Shown one piece after another: positions 61,829-64,000 of a stretch of DNA of 64,000 bases. The position numbers and the translations under genes were made by a program. The stretch covers positions 124,001-188,000 of the forward strand of contig CALFMO010000009.1 of NCBI GenBank assembly GCA_937879855.1, read 5' to 3'. Position 1 is the first letter of the stretch; every line of letters begins with the position of its first letter. The notes under the pieces were generated by a model that saw only the letters and a program-made list of their open reading frames with translations, was not told the DNA's origin and ran no database searches. This DNA is from an uncultured Acidobacteriaceae bacterium. Its GTDB lineage: Bacteria; Acidobacteriota; Terriglobia; Terriglobales; Acidobacteriaceae.

Positions 61829-62332
61829 GTGGAGCGAATCGTCATTTTAGGCTGCGCTGGTACGGGCAAGACGACATTGGCCCGGCAACTTGGCCAATGC
61901 AATGGCGTGCCCGTGATTTGCCTCGACGACATCTGGCAGCCGCATTGGGGCGAGAAGGACATCCCCGCCTTCCGAGAATTGATGAAGAAGGCCCACGCGG
62001 GGGATGAGTGGATTAGCGACGGCAACTTTGCGGTCGCGACATTCGATATCCGATTACCACGCGCTACGCTAGTGCTTTGGCTTGACTGTTCAAAACTCTC
62101 CTGTGTATGGCGTGTAGTCACACGCGTGTTCAAGCCCGGCGAAGCCCATGGGATACGAAGGCTGGGCAAGGTCCTCGCCTTCATCTGGAACTTCGACCGA
62201 GTCAACCGGCCGCGGATTGAGGCGATCAGAGTCCTCCACGGACCAGACGTGCCAGTCCGCAGATTATGCGGTAGTCGCGAAGCCGCAGCGTTTCTGTTTT
62301 CTTTTAGGAAACGCCAAACTGACGATCGCTGA
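61829..62332 (+). CDS. P-loop kinase-like protein (FlaR/adenylate-kinase type)
   Basis: About 167 residues. Walker A is GCAGTGKTTLARQLG, followed by PVICLDDIWQPHW and then EWISDGNFAVATFD and LVLWLDCSKLSCVWRV, the layout of the DNA-topology-modulation FlaR-like kinases of unknown substrate. GTG 61829 is preferred; an in-frame GTG at 61793 would start inside a repeat and add residues made from repeat sequence. Confidence 0.75.
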   Translation: MERIVILGCAGTGKTTLARQLGQCNGVPVICLDDIWQPHWGEKDIPAFRELMKKAHAGDEWISDGNFAVATFDIRLPRATLVLWLDCSKLSCVWRVVTRVFKPGEAHGIRRLGKVLAFIWNFDRVNRPRIEAIRVLHGPDVPVRRLCGSREAAAFLFSFRKRQTDDR

Positions 62333-62413
62333 TCTGGCGAAGCGCCAGCAACCTTCTCCGCCTGTGCTACCATCTACTGTTTTCTTTTCGCATCTGCCGT
62401 GCGGAAAGCGAGA

Positions 62414-62442
62414 TTCCGGCGAGTGAGCGCCGGAACGGAATC
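62414..62442 (+). promoter_or_regulatory. GC-rich hairpin in the glgC leader
   Basis: CCGGCG-AGTGAG-CGCCGG (62416-62433) forms a tight stem, and the flanks ATTCCG/CGGAAT can form an alternative stem. It ends just before the GAGGGG ribosome site. It may influence glgC translation; no known riboswitch class was recognised. Confidence 0.4.
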
Positions 62443-62454
62443 TGAGGGGTAGTA

Positions 62455-63705
62455 ATGAAAGACACTCTCGGGGTTCTCTTGGCAGGCGGCGCCGGCGAGA
62501 GACTCTATCCTCTCACTCGCGATCGCGCCAAGCCCGCGGTCACCTTCGGCGGCATCTACCGCATCATCGACATCACGCTTTCCAATTGCCTGAACTCCGA
62601 CCTGCGCCGCGTCTACATCCTTACCCAGTACAAGGCTCTCTCTCTCAACCGGCACATCCGAGAAGGCTGGAACATCCTGGGGCGCGAGGTCGGAGAGTTT
62701 GTGGAAGTATTGCCGCCGATGAAGCGGGTAAGTGACCAGTGGTATCAGGGCACCGCCGACGCGGTTTACCAGAATATTTATTCCATCGGCTCCGAGCAGC
62801 CCAAGCATGTACTGATTCTTTCCGGCGATCACATCTACAAGATGGATTACGGCAAGATGATGAAGCAGCATCTCGACTCGGCCGCGGATATTACATTGGC
62901 AACCATCCAAATCGATCCGCACGAGACGCATCGTTTCGGCGTGGTCGATGTCGACAAAGATGGGTGCATTAAGGGCTTTGAGGAGAAGCCCAAGATCACG
63001 CAGCTTCGATCTCCCATCAATCCGGACAAGGTCGCGGGCTCGATGGGAATTTATCTGTTTAACGCCGACGTGCTCATCCCTGTGCTGCTCAAGGACGCCG
63101 AGAACCCTCAGTCCAGTCACGATTTCGGCAAAGATATTCTACCCAGGATGGTCGACGATTACCGCGTCTACGCCTACGACTTTGTTGATGAGAACAAAAA
63201 GGAAGCCCTCTACTGGCGCGACGTGGGCACGCTCGAGGCCTACTACGAAGCGAATATGGACATCGTCTCGGTCTCGCCCATCTTCAATTTGTACGATGAA
63301 CAGTGGCCCATCCGCACGCACCAGCGCCAGTATCCGCCGGCAAAATTCGTGTTCGCTGAATCCGGACGCACCGGAACTGCGCTCGATTCTATTGTTTCCA
63401 ACGGATGCATTGTCTCGGGTGGCATTGTGAAGAATTCCATTCTTTCTCCCGATGTGCGCGTGAATTCTTATACGGAAGTGGACGACTCCATCCTGTTCTC
63501 GCACGTCAGCGTAGGACGCCGCTGCCGCATCCGCAAAGCTATCCTCGACCGCGACGTGCATGTTCCCGAAGGCACGACCATCGGCTACGACGCCGAGGCC
63601 GACCGCCAGCGCTATTTCGTCACGGAGAGCGGCATTACCGTCGTTACCCGCGACTATTCGCTGTTTGAAAATCCGGTTACCGTGGATTACTTCACCAGCG
63701 AATAA
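62455..63705 (+). CDS. glgC: Glucose-1-phosphate adenylyltransferase
   Basis: A 416-residue enzyme making ADP-glucose for glycogen. N-terminal nucleotidyltransferase: LLAGGAGERLYPLTRDRAKP, GTADAVYQNIYSI and LSGDHIYKMDYGKMM. The C-terminal left-handed beta-helix is present (SILSPDVRVNSYTEVDDSIL). Typical allosteric enzyme size. GAGGGG 7 bases before ATG 62455. Other glg genes are not in the window. Confidence 0.97.
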   Translation: MKDTLGVLLAGGAGERLYPLTRDRAKPAVTFGGIYRIIDITLSNCLNSDLRRVYILTQYKALSLNRHIREGWNILGREVGEFVEVLPPMKRVSDQWYQGTADAVYQNIYSIGSEQPKHVLILSGDHIYKMDYGKMMKQHLDSAADITLATIQIDPHETHRFGVVDVDKDGCIKGFEEKPKITQLRSPINPDKVAGSMGIYLFNADVLIPVLLKDAENPQSSHDFGKDILPRMVDDYRVYAYDFVDENKKEALYWRDVGTLEAYYEANMDIVSVSPIFNLYDEQWPIRTHQRQYPPAKFVFAESGRTGTALDSIVSNGCIVSGGIVKNSILSPDVRVNSYTEVDDSILFSHVSVGRRCRIRKAILDRDVHVPEGTTIGYDAEADRQRYFVTESGITVVTRDYSLFENPVTVDYFTSE

Positions 63706-63708
63706 TCA

Positions 63709-64000
63709 TCATTGCTGTGCGTTCAGTTCCCACCACTTCGCATCTGCCAGAACTACGGAGGTTTCGGCCTGACGTTGGGGAATGTTCCAATATCGTCTTA
63801 GCAGTCGGTCTTTCTGTTCGGGGCTCACGAGTCGAAAGCCGTGCTTTTCGTAAAAGCGGATCGCCCATGCGGCAGCTACCCAAGTCCCGATCAATACAGG
63901 GCCGGGAGTCAGCGCCCGCAAATGCGATAACAACTGCGCTCCAATGCCTCGCCTTTGGCCGGCACTGCGGACATAGGCGTGGCGAATCAAAGTCACGTCG
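63709..64000 (-). CDS. GNAT-family N-acetyltransferase (5' end off window)
   Basis: The gene's start lies beyond the right edge. The visible 97 codons hold the acetyl-CoA-binding segment AYVRSAGQRRGIGAQLL (R/Q-x-x-G-x-G/A) and a later AIRFYEKHGFRLV, the two best GNAT signatures. Substrate unknown. It is convergent with glgC, with 3 bases between stops. Confidence 0.85.
   Translation of the reverse strand, partial: DVTLIRHAYVRSAGQRRGIGAQLLSHLRALTPGPVLIGTWVAAAWAIRFYEKHGFRLVSPEQKDRLLRRYWNIPQRQAETSVVLADAKWWELNAQQ

Overview
The window reads as chromosome of an acidobacterium (phylum Acidobacteriota). This is an inference from gene content, not from a marker gene. The clues are a serine/threonine kinase fused to a long TPR tail, a stand-alone methylmalonyl-CoA mutase large subunit, a decayed gene with the VWFA-related N-terminus that is abundant in this phylum, EgtB/EgtD, outer-membrane beta-barrel and POTRA proteins implying a diderm envelope, and many short palindromic intergenic repeats. 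Coding density is high and genes lie on both strands. There is one intact tRNA (Val, GAC), no rRNA and no CRISPR array, and no intact transposase was seen.

Layout. 1-5.2 kb: an edge-truncated esterase/SMP-30 fusion, a zinc-ribbon ORF, a SYLF protein, then a metallo-beta-lactamase-fold gene lying between a tRNA-Val gene and a copy of that tRNA's 3' end, and a FEN-type exonuclease. 5.2-11 kb: a flavin disulfide reductase, a DUF4126 membrane protein, and a redox-flavoured signalling block (cNMP-domain histidine kinase, response regulator fused to a thioredoxin-reductase-like module, UBP-type zinc finger). 11-17 kb: egtB-egtD (ergothioneine), a PhzF protein, and an osmoprotectant-type ABC importer with ATGA overlaps. 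17-25 kb: housekeeping genes (CDP-alcohol phosphatidyltransferase, cysS, FmdE-like, dciA-gatC-gatA, CCA-adding enzyme, tsaD, a response regulator). 25.9-32.7 kb: a complete Isc operon, iscR-iscS-iscU-iscA-hscB-(unknown)-hscA-fdx-iscX, with two IscR-like operators upstream. 32.7-40 kb: GH2 glycosidase, galT, YraN, SDR, class III aminotransferase. 39-46 kb: POTRA protein plus Ser/Thr kinase, EamA transporter, HD-GYP regulator. 46-51 kb: VWFA-type pseudogene, GT2, leuB, leuA and a divergent LysR regulator. 51-55 kb: STAS protein, two beta-barrels, and a metallophosphoesterase overlapping a glycosyltransferase. 55-64 kb: mutL, an unknown protein, GluQ-RS, methylmalonyl-CoA mutase, small hypotheticals, a P-loop kinase-like protein, glgC and an edge-truncated acetyltransferase.

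How the parts work together. The Isc block is a self-contained Fe-S assembly line: IscS supplies sulfur, IscU is the scaffold and carries the LPPVK motif that HscA recognises, HscB/HscA release the cluster, Fdx donates electrons, and IscR senses the outcome. The 7.1-10.6 kb block looks like a redox or ligand-responsive two-component module whose output is a flavin reductase domain rather than DNA binding.

The observations I rate highest are the tRNA-end duplication flanking a single cargo gene, the IscR-like operators that also settle the iscR start, the output reductase that lacks its CxxC, a LeuA without its regulatory domain, an unknown gene embedded in the isc operon, a 146-base out-of-frame overlap of two real genes, and a palindromic repeat carried in frame inside GluQ-RS. 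I did not find a clearly novel multi-gene defence or biosynthetic system.
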